Assembly (NCBI GenBank): GCA_963720775.1
Contig: CAVRGR010000007.1
Location: 744,001 to 808,000 of the forward strand
Direction of reading: 5' to 3'
Length of the DNA: 64,000 nucleotides
Origin: JAENVT01 sp963720775
GTDB lineage: Bacteria; Actinomycetota; Acidimicrobiia; Acidimicrobiales; Ilumatobacteraceae
Made by a program: the position numbers and the translations under genes. Below are positions 56,254 through 64,000 of this stretch, piece after piece (position 1 is the stretch's first letter; each line of letters begins with the position of its first letter). The notes under the pieces were generated by a model, which was not told where the DNA came from, searched no databases, and saw nothing but the letters and a program-made list of their open reading frames with translations.

Positions 56254-57528
56254 TCATCCTTTCGATGGCGAAGTGGCAGCGCGCGAGCGCGCTCCGAAGA
56301 GTCGATGCATGATCGGGCGAAGCAGCAGAGAGCGGGCTTCGACGAATGCTGGTGCCAGATCGGCGATGTCGAACGTCGCCGACAGGTCGTGGGTCGTCAG
56401 GTCTCGAATGAATTCGCGCGTCGCCTGGCGTGGCGTCGGAACGTCGGGGCCGGGATCATGATTGATGGCGGAGTACAGGCTCCACAGATCGCCCACCATC
56501 CAGTGAAGTCGTCGGCCGACTTGGTAGCGCTCGATCTTCGGGACGCGCCGTCCGAGCGCCCAGGCGTGGGTGAGGTTCGGGAAGTCGACTCCGCAGCCCA
56601 CGGCGAGTGCGATCGAGCCGGGGATCCTGGGATTGATCTCCATCAGCACGGGCGCACCGTTCGCGTCTCGGCGGAACTCCACCGTGGAGCAGCCCTCCAG
56701 GCCCATCTCGCTCACCAGTCGTTGGGCAGGCTTGATGATGTCGTCGAATGGAGGGATGCTCTCGCACAACACCGACACGCCGCCCAGGCGCGGCAGCTCA
56801 CGATGGGACATCTGGGCGAAGCACGCCTTGACATCCGATCCGACGAGCAACTGGGTGACGGCGTCGCGCCGGCCTGGCAGCCATTGCTGAATGGTTACCT
56901 CACCGCCGCCACTGGTGATCGCCGCGAAGGCGGCGCGTGCTTCGTTGAGATTCGTGACCGCAAGGCTGCCGAACCGGGAACCGCCGTCGTCGGACACGAC
57001 CCACGAACGTCGCGGCTTCAACACCGCCGGGAGGCCGATCTCCGTGAGAGCGGACTCCAGGTCGCCGACGCTTTTCACGTCGGCGCTCCTTGGGGTCGTC
57101 ACCCCGAGATCGCGCGCCAGGGCAAGCGTCTTCTCCTTGTCGACCGCAACCTCGAGGGCGCACTCGGAAGCAAGGGCGAGCGCACTACGACGTTCGACTT
57201 CGTCTCGGCGGAGTCGGATCGCCTCGATCGAACCGTCGTAAGCAGGCATCACTACGGCGGTGGGTTGCCGGTCGAGGAACGCCACGAGTTCGTCGACGTA
57301 GGCGTTCGACGGGCCCGTGAGCGCCGGGAGGATGGCCGCGATGCGGCACCAGCGGGAGTGCATGGCCGGAGCTGCATCGCGCCGCTCGGCTGCAACGCCG
57401 ACCTCGACGCCGGCACGCCCGAGAGACCGCGCGCAGGTGAGCGATTGGCGGGTTTCACCGTCGAGCAGCAGCGCTCCGAGTTCGGGCGCGGCTTCGCCTC
57501 GACCGCCACGACCCCGCCGCGAGGTCAT
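56254..57528 (-). CDS. ATP-grasp ligase-like protein
   Basis: A 424-residue protein from ATG 57528 (GTG 57570 is an alternative). ELGALLLDGETRQSLTCARS starts the pre-ATP-grasp domain. DKEKTLALARDLGVTTPRSA and LPAVLKPRRSWVVSDDGGSR are the ATP-binding Lys regions, EVTIQQWLPGRRDAVTQLLV is the E-x-x-x-x-G block, and APVLMEINPRIPGSIALAV is the metal-binding E-x-N-P-R. It should activate a carboxylate as acyl phosphate and join it to an amine or similar. With the monooxygenase it may make a modified amino acid or peptide-like product. Confidence 0.88.
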   Translation of the reverse strand: MTSRRGRGGRGEAAPELGALLLDGETRQSLTCARSLGRAGVEVGVAAERRDAAPAMHSRWCRIAAILPALTGPSNAYVDELVAFLDRQPTAVVMPAYDGSIEAIRLRRDEVERRSALALASECALEVAVDKEKTLALARDLGVTTPRSADVKSVGDLESALTEIGLPAVLKPRRSWVVSDDGGSRFGSLAVTNLNEARAAFAAITSGGGEVTIQQWLPGRRDAVTQLLVGSDVKACFAQMSHRELPRLGGVSVLCESIPPFDDIIKPAQRLVSEMGLEGCSTVEFRRDANGAPVLMEINPRIPGSIALAVGCGVDFPNLTHAWALGRRVPKIERYQVGRRLHWMVGDLWSLYSAINHDPGPDVPTPRQATREFIRDLTTHDLSATFDIADLAPAFVEARSLLLRPIMHRLFGARSRAATSPSKG

Positions 57529-57593
57529 TGATGAAAATCGTCCATTCAGTTTGACGCTCCCCGCGCTCACAACCTGAGCAGACTATCCGCTCC

Positions 57594-57647
57594 GATTCGG
57601 GTCCGTGCCCGTCGAATCCTTTGCCTGTGGAGTGTTACGCGGCACCC
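57594..57647. repeat. Second copy of the tRNA-end/hairpin segment
   Basis: GATTCGGGT-CCGTG-CCCGTC, then AATCC, TTGCCTGTGGAGTGTT and GCGGCACCC. It aligns with 54930-54994 except for an 11-base gap (the CACCTCCGCCA part) and a few changes. It places a degenerate attachment-site-like sequence on the other side of the monooxygenase/ATP-grasp pair. Confidence 0.6.
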
Positions 57648-57672
57648 GGGTGTGCGGGTGGCACTCCACAGG
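57624..57672. terminator. Conserved hairpin after the Thr-rich lipoprotein gene
   Basis: CCTGTGGAGTG and CACTCCACAGG, a perfect 11-bp stem just after the stop at 57674-57676. Same sequence as 54971-55019. Confidence 0.6.
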
Positions 57673-57673
57673 G

Positions 57674-58345
57674 TCAGGGGTTGGCCAGCACCAGGTCGCC
57701 GAGCGAGACCTGGTCGGCGACGCGCTCGGGACAGATCGGCCAGACGGCCGCCGGAAGCGTCAAGATCTCCGTCTGGTTCACCACCAGTTGCGCCGTGGTT
57801 GGGGTGTCGATCGGCGTGCAGTCGAGGTTGCCCGGCTGGCTGTAGCGGATGAAGCTCTGCCGCGACTCGGTCGGGGCGAGCGTGATGAGACCGGGTCCAT
57901 CGGATTCCGGCGTGGACACCGATGCGCCGATTCTGTGGCCGTCGGCGTCGAGGAACGACAGCACCGCGTGCGTGCTCACGATGCACGGCACCGAGCCGTT
58001 GTTGACCAGCACAAGCGGTGTGTAGATGCTCCCGGCGGCACCCTCCGACGGCTGCGAGGTGAGGCCGAGCACCGAGGCGGGACATGGCGAGGGAGCGGGC
58101 GGAACGGTAGTCGTCGGTGCTGCTGTGGTGGTGGGTGTGGCGGTCGTGGATGGTGCAGCCGTCGTCGTTGGTGCGGCGGTCGTTGTCGGTGCGGCGGTCG
58201 TCGGCGCCACCGTCGTTGTCGGCGCCACCGTCGTCGGCGCAGCGGTGGCCGGCTCGACCGTCGTCGCCCCGCTCGAGTCGCTGCCGCCGCACGCCGTCGC
58301 TACCAGGGCCAACAGCGCTGCGATGGCGAGTCGTGAACCGTGCAT
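57674..58345 (-). CDS. DUF4232-like lipoprotein with a Thr/Ala/Pro linker
   Basis: A 223-residue protein from ATG 58345. MHGSRLAIAALLALVATACG has the lipobox VATAC. A linker of about 50 residues repeats PTTTAA/APTT units. The folded part (LTSQPSEGAAGSIYTPLVLV, NNGSVPCIVSTHAVLSFLDA, SRQSFIRYSQPGNLDC) is the DUF4232 beta sandwich, with a Cys pair. The repeat linker probably spans the cell wall. A conserved hairpin follows the stop. Confidence 0.75.
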   Translation of the reverse strand: MHGSRLAIAALLALVATACGGSDSSGATTVEPATAAPTTVAPTTTVAPTTAAPTTTAAPTTTAAPSTTATPTTTAAPTTTVPPAPSPCPASVLGLTSQPSEGAAGSIYTPLVLVNNGSVPCIVSTHAVLSFLDADGHRIGASVSTPESDGPGLITLAPTESRQSFIRYSQPGNLDCTPIDTPTTAQLVVNQTEILTLPAAVWPICPERVADQVSLGDLVLANP

Positions 58346-58385
58346 CTCCCTGTTCTATCGCGGTTCGCCCGGCGCCGCCGTGAGT

Positions 58386-58808
58386 TCAGACGCGCCGACC
58401 GGTGACCCTCTTGCCGTTCTGGTAGTGGAGTTGGTGTCGCAGCGTGCCGTCCGCCCGCCACTTCGACACGGCAGGCTGGCCGCTCGGAGTGTCGTGTCGT
58501 TTGCCGGCGCGGTAGTGCTCTGCGTAGTGGAGTTGGCCGTTGGCGAAGAACCCACGAACGGCTGCCTCGCGTTCGGCGGGGTCCTGCAGGAGGCCATGTT
58601 CGTAGAACATCTCGTACTTGACCTGACCGTCGGCCCGGAAGCGGCGGTATGCAGGGTGGTTGCGTCCGGGGTTGTCGAGCAGGCCTCCGGTGAACCAGGC
58701 CACGTACGATTCTCGCCCGTTGAACGTGCGACGTACTCGGCCGGTGAAGTCCGCCGGAATCTCGTTCTCATCCAGGACGTCGATGGTGGAGATCACGCGA
58801 AACGTCAT
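58386..58808 (-). CDS. MORN/YwqK-like repeat protein
   Basis: A 140-residue protein from ATG 58808 (a longer form from an upstream TTG is possible). Three tandem units follow an N-terminal part: YRRFRADGQVKYEMFYEHGL, RGFFANGQLHYAEHYRAGKR and SKWRADGTLRHQLHYQNGKR. The F/W-x-A-D/N-G-x-x-x-x-x-x-Y-x-x-G-x pattern is that of MORN-like/YwqK toxin-immunity repeats. Role unknown; no partner toxin is seen nearby. Confidence 0.7.
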   Translation of the reverse strand: MTFRVISTIDVLDENEIPADFTGRVRRTFNGRESYVAWFTGGLLDNPGRNHPAYRRFRADGQVKYEMFYEHGLLQDPAEREAAVRGFFANGQLHYAEHYRAGKRHDTPSGQPAVSKWRADGTLRHQLHYQNGKRVTGRRV

Positions 58809-58864
58809 CGAGTTCGGCAGCAATTCCACGAAGTGGTATCGAACCAATTGCTGTCGAACTTGAG

Positions 58865-59404
58865 TTACAGGCGGACCTCGTACTGCACCTCGGGAAGGGC
58901 GCTGCCAGGTGAATCGTGTGGCGCGAAGTTCGATTCCCGGCCGTTGAACGACCATCCGGCCTTCTCGTAGAACGCCCTCGCTCGCGGGTTGTCGCGCAGC
59001 ACCCACAACACCGCGGCGGCGTAACCCTCGTCGCGGAGGAACTCTTCGCAGCGGCTCATCAACGCACCTGCACTGCCGCTGCCCCAGGCCGCGGGGTGCA
59101 GGTAGAAGCCGTAGACCTCCCCACGGACGGGGACCCCTTCGGGGTCGACACCGGGGTCGAGCCGTTCCCGGCCCGTGTGGCCGAACCCGACCACGCGGTC
59201 ATGGACGCTGACGACGAAGAGACGCGACCCGGGCAGCGAGCTCCACGACCAGGCCTGCCACATGTTGCGACGCGCCGTGGCGAACTCCTCGGAGTCGAGG
59301 TAGTCGTCGGGAACGATGCCCCGATAGCCCACTCGCCAACCGTCGATGTGCGCGGTGGCGATGGCGTCGGCGTCTTCGATCGTAGCCAGGCGAACTTCGA
59401 TCAC
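58865..59404 (-). CDS. GNAT family acetyltransferase
   Basis: A 179-residue protein from GTG 59404. MIEVRLATIEDADAIATAHI is the usual opening; GEVYGFYLHPAAWGSGSAGA carries the acetyl-CoA loop (W-G-S-G-x-x-G/A-x-x-L) in slightly unusual form (G-S-G-S-A-G). AAVLWVLRDNPRARAFYEKA and GWSFNGRESNF are the conserved end (N-x-R-A-x-x-F-Y-x-x-x-G-W/F). The substrate is unknown. It is the gene next to the sigma factor, on the same strand. Confidence 0.88.
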   Translation of the reverse strand: MIEVRLATIEDADAIATAHIDGWRVGYRGIVPDDYLDSEEFATARRNMWQAWSWSSLPGSRLFVVSVHDRVVGFGHTGRERLDPGVDPEGVPVRGEVYGFYLHPAAWGSGSAGALMSRCEEFLRDEGYAAAVLWVLRDNPRARAFYEKAGWSFNGRESNFAPHDSPGSALPEVQYEVRL

Positions 59405-59447
59405 GGCTCGGGCACGGCCTAGAGCGGGGAGCGGGGAGGTCGGGCCG

Positions 59448-60386
59448 TCAGACGGCGAGGAGGTCGCGAGCGCCGGTATCGCTGGAGGGATGGCGCAGCT
59501 TGCTCATGGCCCGCGCTTCGATCTGGCGAATTCGCTCGCGGGTGAGGTTGAAGTGCTCACCAACCTCTTCCAACGTACGCGGCTCGCCGCGGTCGAGGCC
59601 GAACCGGAGCTTGAGGATCTCGCGCTCGCGCTCGTCGAGCGGAGCCAGCAGGCGAGCGATCTCCTCGGGCAGCAGCGCAGTAGCGGCCACCTCGAACGGC
59701 GATTCCGCCGAACGATCTTCGACGACGTCGCCGAGCTCGGCATCGCCGTCTTCACGAAGCGGCTCGCTGAGCGAGAGCGGCTCGGCCGCGAAGCGCAAGG
59801 CCTCGGTGACCTTGTCTTCGGGCATCTCCACTTCCCTGGCGAGCTCCGACAGCGTCGCCGGGCGGCCGAGCTTCAGCTCCAAGCGGCTTCGTGCCTTCTG
59901 CAGGCGGGCCAGTGTGTCGCCGGCGTGAACCGGCAGGCGGATGGTGCGCCCGGTGTTGGCGATGCCGCGGGTGATGGCCTGCCGGATCCACCACGTGGCA
60001 TAGGTGGAGAACTTGAAGCCCTTCCGCCAGTCGAACTTCTCGACGGCGTGCATCAGCCCGAGGTTGCCCTCTTGAATGAGGTCGAGCAGTGGCAAACCCG
60101 AGGCTTGGTACTTCTTGGCGATCGAGACCACCAACCGCAGGTTGGATTGAACGAACGCCCGTTCGGCGTCTTCTCCCTCGCGGGCGGCCCGGCGCAGTTC
60201 ACGCTTCTTCGCGGCTGTGAGATCCTTGCCGACCTGATCCAGCTCTTCGATTGCGGCCTTGCCGCCTTCGATCTGCTTGGCCAGCCGGACCTCGTCGTCC
60301 TTGGTGAGCAGCATGTACTGCCCGATATCGGTCAAGTACAGGCGAACCAGGTCTTCTTCGTCGCGCTCTACGCGATCTTTCGCCAC
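59448..60386 (-). CDS. Group 2 (SigB/HrdB-related) sigma-70 factor
   Basis: A 312-residue primary-like sigma factor without a region 1.1. Region 1.2 is EEDLVRLYLTDIGQYMLLTK, region 2 is FVQSNLRLVVSIAKKYQASG, DLIQEGNLGLMHAVEKFDWR, KGFKFSTYATWWIRQAITRG. Region 3 is ARLQKARSRLELKLGRPATL, and region 4 is REREILKLRFGLDRGEPRTL, EEVGEHFNLTRERIRQIEAR. I place the start at GTG 60386 because GAGGAGC lies eight bases upstream. It may be the major or an alternative vegetative sigma. Confidence 0.93.
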   Translation of the reverse strand: MAKDRVERDEEDLVRLYLTDIGQYMLLTKDDEVRLAKQIEGGKAAIEELDQVGKDLTAAKKRELRRAAREGEDAERAFVQSNLRLVVSIAKKYQASGLPLLDLIQEGNLGLMHAVEKFDWRKGFKFSTYATWWIRQAITRGIANTGRTIRLPVHAGDTLARLQKARSRLELKLGRPATLSELAREVEMPEDKVTEALRFAAEPLSLSEPLREDGDAELGDVVEDRSAESPFEVAATALLPEEIARLLAPLDEREREILKLRFGLDRGEPRTLEEVGEHFNLTRERIRQIEARAMSKLRHPSSDTGARDLLAV

Positions 60387-60541
60387 GAATGCTCCTCGAA
60401 CGGTGAGTTTGTTCACCTCCCGGTAACCCGAGCGGCAGTTGACTCACGATACCCACCAGGTCAAGCACCTCCCACCCCGTCTTGTCAAATCGACCCGCAT
60501 CGAGGATTCTGATACTTGGCCAGCCAGTATCGTTCACGGGC

Positions 60542-60871
60542 ATGGCAAGCCCAACGGGTGCCGGCGGGGTCGAGTTGGCCATCGTGACCATGCGCTTCGA
60601 CGCCTCCGACGCAGCCTCGTTGCTGGCGGTCCTGTCGAAGTACGTCGTGCTGACCCGCATGCAACCGGGCTGCCGCAACGTCGACCTGTGCGCGTCGGCA
60701 ACACAACCGGGCCGATTCTTGGTGATCCACAAATGGGATTCTGCCGCAGCGCAACGCACTCACTTCGACAGCTCCGTGATGGTCGAGATGGCTGCGTCGT
60801 GCAACGGCCTGCTGCTCACCGCCCCCGACATCGACCTCTGGGATGCGGCCAGCGCCCACGATCTGCTCTAA
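60542..60871 (+). CDS. Antibiotic biosynthesis monooxygenase (ABM) domain protein
   Basis: A 109-residue protein from ATG 60542. VELAIVTMRFDASDAASLLA, LTRMQPGCRNVDLCASATQP, GRFLVIHKWDSAAAQRTHFD is the ABM dimeric ferredoxin-like fold (G-C-x-x-x-x-L, then K-W-x-S/D-x-x-x-x-x-x-H). These are usually small oxygenases or heme/metabolite-binding proteins. The promoter region is shared with the divergent sigma gene. Confidence 0.8.
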   Translation: MASPTGAGGVELAIVTMRFDASDAASLLAVLSKYVVLTRMQPGCRNVDLCASATQPGRFLVIHKWDSAAAQRTHFDSSVMVEMAASCNGLLLTAPDIDLWDAASAHDLL

Positions 60872-60948
60872 CCAAGATCACACGCGCAAGTTGCGCAGGC
60901 GGCTGTAACGTTCGAACCTGTCACCCCGTTCGCCCCAAGGAGGCGTGC

Positions 60949-61758
60949 ATGGCAAACCCCATCTTCAACGAGACGACCTGGAACAAGGCCGCCCGCAACC
61001 CTGGTTGGGGCGCTCCCGACCCGTCCACTCGAGCTACTCCGATCACCGATGGCCCTGTCAGCGCCTGGCATTCGCAGGTCATGACCGTCGGAGGCACGCT
61101 CAGCGCGGCCGGTGTCTTGATGGTGGTGCTCCTCGCCGCTGCCGTGGTGGGTTGGCAGTCGGGGCCCGACAACCAGGTCGGCCAAACAGGTTTCCCGGCC
61201 CTGGCGCTCGGTGGCGTACTCGTCGGCTTCGCCTGCGTCATCGCCATGTACTTCCGCCCGATGTGGGCCAAGGTGCTCGCCCCCGTCTATGCGTTGGGCG
61301 AAGGGTTCTTCCTCGGCGTCATCTCCAAGGCCTACGAGAACTATCAGAACGGCATCGTCGTTCAGGCCGTGGGTGCCACGCTCGGCGTGTTCGCCGTGAT
61401 GCTGGTGCTGTATCGCACCAAGATCATCAAGGTCACCGATCGGTTCCGCCGGATCGTCATCACCGCAACGATGGGTTTGATGGCGTTCTACCTGGTCTCG
61501 TTCGTCATCAGCCTCTTCGGTGGTTCCGGTTCCGTGAACTTCCTCAACTCGGCCAGCGGGCTCGGCATCTTGTTCAGCGTGTTCGCCGCCGGACTGGCTG
61601 CGATGAACCTGGCGATCGACTTCGACTTCATCGAGCGCGGCGCCAAGCAGGGTCTGCCGAAAGGCATGGAGTGGTTCGCTGCGACCGCCCTGGTCGTGAC
61701 GTTGGTGTGGTTGTACCTCGAGCTGTTGCGCCTGCTCAGCAAGCTGCAACGCCGCTAG
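60949..61758 (+). CDS. Bax inhibitor-1/YccA family membrane protein
   Basis: A 269-residue protein from ATG 60949, with AAGGAGG five bases before it. Seven hydrophobic helices start at about residue 46 (MTVGGTLSAAGVLMVVLLAA). Signature pieces of the actinobacterial subfamily are PVYALGEGFFLGVISKAYEN and AAMNLAIDFDFIERGAKQGL, where the acidic residues near the seventh helix fit the BI-1 pH sensor. Calcium or proton leak across the membrane is the usual role. Confidence 0.93.
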   Translation: MANPIFNETTWNKAARNPGWGAPDPSTRATPITDGPVSAWHSQVMTVGGTLSAAGVLMVVLLAAAVVGWQSGPDNQVGQTGFPALALGGVLVGFACVIAMYFRPMWAKVLAPVYALGEGFFLGVISKAYENYQNGIVVQAVGATLGVFAVMLVLYRTKIIKVTDRFRRIVITATMGLMAFYLVSFVISLFGGSGSVNFLNSASGLGILFSVFAAGLAAMNLAIDFDFIERGAKQGLPKGMEWFAATALVVTLVWLYLELLRLLSKLQRR

Positions 61759-61765
61759 GCCGACC

Positions 61766-62773
61766 TCACAGACTTTGCAGGAATCCCAGCAGCGCATCGT
61801 TGAACGCTGCTGGTGCTTCCTGTTGCGTCCAATGCCCGACGCCCTCGAGCACGGTCGAGCCGCGGAAGTTCGGCAGCTGATTGCCCATGCGCTCGACACC
61901 TGACGGGTCCATCACGTTCACGACGTCGAGGGTGCCACCGATGAAGTAGGCCGGCATGGTCAGCCGGGCAGGGCCGAGACCGTTGACCACATCGAAGTTG
62001 GCGTCGAGGTTGCGATAGAAGCTGACCGGGCCGAAGAAACCGCTGTGGGAGAACTCGTCGGCGTACACCTTCAAGTCATCCTCGGTCAGCCACGGGCCTT
62101 CCGGTCCGACGAATGGTCGCGGTGGCGGCTCGGCCATCATCGTCAGGAAGCCGGTGCCGTCCATCGGTGGGGTTGGCCTGCTGCGGTCGCGCGCCGCAAA
62201 ACCGGTGCCACCTGCACTCCACAGGATCTTCGCCATCGAGTCGTAGGCGTCGGCGTCGAGTTCGGCTTCGGCGACGCCGGTTTGCTGGAAGTAGAGGATG
62301 TAGAAGAAGCGATCGCCGTAGAGCATCTTCATCAGCTGCGTGGGCGCCGCCGGCCACTGCACGAACGGCACGCTGACACCCACGACCGCTCGTGTTCGTT
62401 GCGGGTGCAGACGGGCCAGGTCCCACACGATCAGAGCCCCCCAGTCGTGACCGACGAACACCGCATCGTCGCTGCCGAGGTGGTCGACGAGAGCGAGCAG
62501 ATCACCTGTGAGATCGGCGATGCCATATGCGCCGACCTCGCGTGGAGCCGTCGAATGGCCGTAGCCGCGGAGGTCGGGGGCGATCACATGAAAGCCGGCG
62601 GCCGCGAGCGGAGCCATCTGATGTCGCCACGAGTAGGCGAGCTCGGGGAATCCGTGACACAGCACGACGATCGGGTCGGACGGATCACCGGCCTGGTGCA
62701 CCCGCAGGGTGACCCCGTTGACGTCGATGTCGGAGATCGAAGTTGCGGCCATCGTCGGAGTCTTGCGGGCCAC
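61766..62773 (-). CDS. Alpha/beta hydrolase, epoxide hydrolase type
   Basis: A 335-residue protein (GTG 62773; ATG 62752 is possible). The oxyanion motif is VLCHGFPELAYSWRHQM (H-G-x-P). The nucleophile is the Asp in AVFVGHDWGALIVWDLA. The cap domain follows, including FFYILYFQQTGVAEAELDAD with a possible Tyr. The general base is the His in EGVGHWTQQEAP, with an acid in IGGTLDVVNV. This is the soluble epoxide hydrolase group. It is only eight bases from the stop of the BI-1 gene on the other strand. Confidence 0.9.
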   Translation of the reverse strand: MARKTPTMAATSISDIDVNGVTLRVHQAGDPSDPIVVLCHGFPELAYSWRHQMAPLAAAGFHVIAPDLRGYGHSTAPREVGAYGIADLTGDLLALVDHLGSDDAVFVGHDWGALIVWDLARLHPQRTRAVVGVSVPFVQWPAAPTQLMKMLYGDRFFYILYFQQTGVAEAELDADAYDSMAKILWSAGGTGFAARDRSRPTPPMDGTGFLTMMAEPPPRPFVGPEGPWLTEDDLKVYADEFSHSGFFGPVSFYRNLDANFDVVNGLGPARLTMPAYFIGGTLDVVNVMDPSGVERMGNQLPNFRGSTVLEGVGHWTQQEAPAAFNDALLGFLQSL

Positions 62774-62780
62774 ACCCCTT

Positions 62781-63824
62781 CTACTCGTAGCGGATCACCA
62801 TGGAGTCGATGGCTGCGGGGCCGGCACATGTGTCGCTGGCCGCCTGACCGTCGCGGAAGATGCCGAACGTGTAGCTGTCGCCTGGTTGGAACGTGAACGA
62901 AGTCGTCGGCGAACTGATGGTGAACGTCGCCGTCTGCACGACGTTGGCCGCGGTGCCCGCTGCGATGGGGGTGGGATCGCTCATCCCCGTCTGGGCGTTG
63001 ATGCCGACGACGTGAACGATCCCTGGACGTGAGGCGCTGACGTAGTTGGCCTTCCAGGCGACGCTGCACGAGCTCGCCGCGGTGTGCCAGTTGAAGGAGC
63101 CGACGATGGCGGCGCCGGGTGTGTAGTCGGGTGGTAGGACGAAGTGGAAGCTGGCGCTGTTGGCAGTGCCGTCGTCGAACCACAGGCCGGCCTGCTCGTT
63201 GCGGCCGGGCTTGAAGACTGCGGGACTGCCAATGTCGGTTGAGAAGATGTCGAGCGAGATGAACTTGTCGTTGCCCGGCACGAAGTAGCCGGCAACATCG
63301 GCGATCACCTGGACGTTGGCGTTCAGATTGAAGATGCTGACCTGACCCCCCGCACCGATCTTGACGGTGACGAGGTTGGGGATCGTGGTGTTGGCCACCC
63401 AGTTGAGGTTGGAAGCCGTTGGCTGTGGCGAGCCGGCCGGAAACACGGTGAGGAAGCTGGAACCAGTCGGCTTGTCGACGGTGACGTTCATCATCACGGC
63501 ACTGGCGTTGCTCGGTATCCCGGCGACTCCTGTGACCTGAAAGGTGTGGGTCTGCCCGGTGCCGAGCGGCCCGACGAAGCCGCCGACGTTCTGCGGGGCC
63601 GGGCGGGTGTCGATGATGCGTGTGGGCGCGATCGGCACGAACGATACAGCGACGACGTCGCCCGGCGCCGCCAGCGCGAAGTGCAGCACCGTGCCGCCGC
63701 CGAGGGTGACCGCAATGGCCGCCCCAACTGCCGCCCAGCGGGTGCGCCAACCGCCCCGTCTTCGGTCGCGGGTGAGTTGGCCGACTCTCGCCTCGAGATC
63801 GCGCAGTCGCCGTTCGTGGTCCAT
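62781..63824 (-). CDS. Membrane-anchored surface protein with an IIDTR-type domain
   Basis: A 347-residue protein from ATG 63824. A charged N-terminus (MDHERRLRDLEARVGQLTRD) may form a short coiled coil, then one helix (WAAVGAAIAVTLGGGTVLHF). The outer part begins VSFVPIAPTRIIDTRPAPQN, a Gly/Val-rich beta domain (SNASAVMMNVTVDKPTGSSF, NLVTVKIGAGGQVSIFNLNA, VQVIADVAGYFVP) common in actinobacterial secreted proteins. A second beta domain with Cys follows. It lies seven bases upstream of the epoxide hydrolase. Confidence 0.8.
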   Translation of the reverse strand: MDHERRLRDLEARVGQLTRDRRRGGWRTRWAAVGAAIAVTLGGGTVLHFALAAPGDVVAVSFVPIAPTRIIDTRPAPQNVGGFVGPLGTGQTHTFQVTGVAGIPSNASAVMMNVTVDKPTGSSFLTVFPAGSPQPTASNLNWVANTTIPNLVTVKIGAGGQVSIFNLNANVQVIADVAGYFVPGNDKFISLDIFSTDIGSPAVFKPGRNEQAGLWFDDGTANSASFHFVLPPDYTPGAAIVGSFNWHTAASSCSVAWKANYVSASRPGIVHVVGINAQTGMSDPTPIAAGTAANVVQTATFTISSPTTSFTFQPGDSYTFGIFRDGQAASDTCAGPAAIDSMVIRYE

Positions 63825-63911
63825 GCGTGGCTCCTCACGTCAGGTGTTGGTGCCATCGAGGGTAACCATCGCGCCGAACGGGCGGGGTGACCTACGCCGC
63901 CGCGGCTTGCA

Positions 63912-64000
63912 TCACGCCGTGACGCTGATGGTTCGCAAGTCGTCCCACGTGAGGCCGTCGCCGGTCCACAGGCGGTCGAATGCAGCATCCGACTGATCGG
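63912..64000 (-). CDS. C-terminus of an unknown gene (partial)
   Basis: The minus strand ends with SDAAFDRLWTGDGLTWDDLR and TISVTA before TGA 63912-63914. It has good coding composition and no stop to the window edge. Only about 29 residues are visible and no family can be named. Confidence 0.5.
   Translation of the reverse strand, partial: DQSDAAFDRLWTGDGLTWDDLRTISVTA

Noticed and set aside
58117..58383. Plus-strand frame opposite the Thr-rich lipoprotein linker.
   Set aside because: It only mirrors the repeated Thr/Ala/Pro codons; the minus-strand gene has a lipobox and a folded domain.
1..64000. CRISPR array, rRNA operon, replication origin.
   Set aside because: No regularly spaced identical repeats, no rRNA-like stretches and no DnaA-box cluster were noticed. 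The dispersed repeats are irregularly spaced and separated by genes.

Overview
The window is GC-rich DNA from an actinobacterium. It carries a SigR/RsrA-type redox sigma/anti-sigma pair, a DUF2342 metalloprotease directly upstream of tilS (as in mycobacteria), a tmk-holB block beside topA, and a Tad pilus operon in the same order as Mycobacterium Rv3660c-Rv3654c. The Thr/Pro-rich lipoproteins and overall gene style suggest the class Acidimicrobiia (Ilumatobacter-like), but that placement is inference. No rRNA and no CRISPR array were seen. Two tRNA genes are present: tRNA-Thr(CGT) and a selenocysteine tRNA.

Layout. 0-5 kb: a minus-strand housekeeping run (MarR, sigR, rsrA, a 46-residue membrane peptide, metalloprotease, tilS, a phosphatase-like protein that has lost its catalytic Cys, and the start of a DUF2510 gene). 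5-12 kb: NIPSNAP/MarR pair, a small translationally coupled lipoprotein/membrane-protein operon containing one frameshifted gene, a PAS-GGDEF cyclase, LapA and DUF2254 membrane proteins. 12-22.8 kb: an accessory region of small genes (MazEF, PIN, RHH-Doc, HepT-MntA, an orphan RHH antitoxin, methyltransferase, GNAT, small membrane proteins, truncated VOC, SnoaL and integrase fragments). It ends with an intact tyrosine integrase beside tRNA-Thr. 22.9-42.4 kb: intact core genes (GGDEF-EAL, holB, tmk, EamA, topA, MMPL, then rsgA-dioxygenase-acyl-CoA dehydrogenase-GH88/105, a PPOX protein and the Tad operon). 42.5-55 kb: a 12.4-kb genomic island inserted in the 3' end of tRNA-Sec. It is bounded by a 28-bp direct repeat and by inner 21-bp direct repeats that probably bind the integrase. 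Nearly every gene inside is frameshifted, including the integrase. 55-64 kb: a flavin monooxygenase/ATP-grasp operon bracketed by a duplicated tRNA-end-plus-hairpin segment, then intact genes (DUF4232-like lipoprotein, MORN-like protein, GNAT, group 2 sigma factor, ABM, BI-1, epoxide hydrolase, a surface protein).

The most striking structure is a dispersed palindromic repeat of about 80 bp. Roughly 18 full or partial copies were found by eye. They occur at gene boundaries in both accessory regions (12.5-20.9 kb and 46.9-54.7 kb) and were not seen in the core stretches. The copies separate single genes or toxin-antitoxin pairs like spacers in a cassette array. In two copies the element itself supplies a Shine-Dalgarno-like sequence, the start codon and the first codons of a downstream lipoprotein or membrane-protein gene. 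A third, diverged copy supplies only an in-frame ATG. This is the best candidate for an undescribed system. It resembles an integron cassette array in layout but lacks a consistent attC core.

All coordinates come from reading the sequence by eye. Family names rest on motif recognition, not on database searches.
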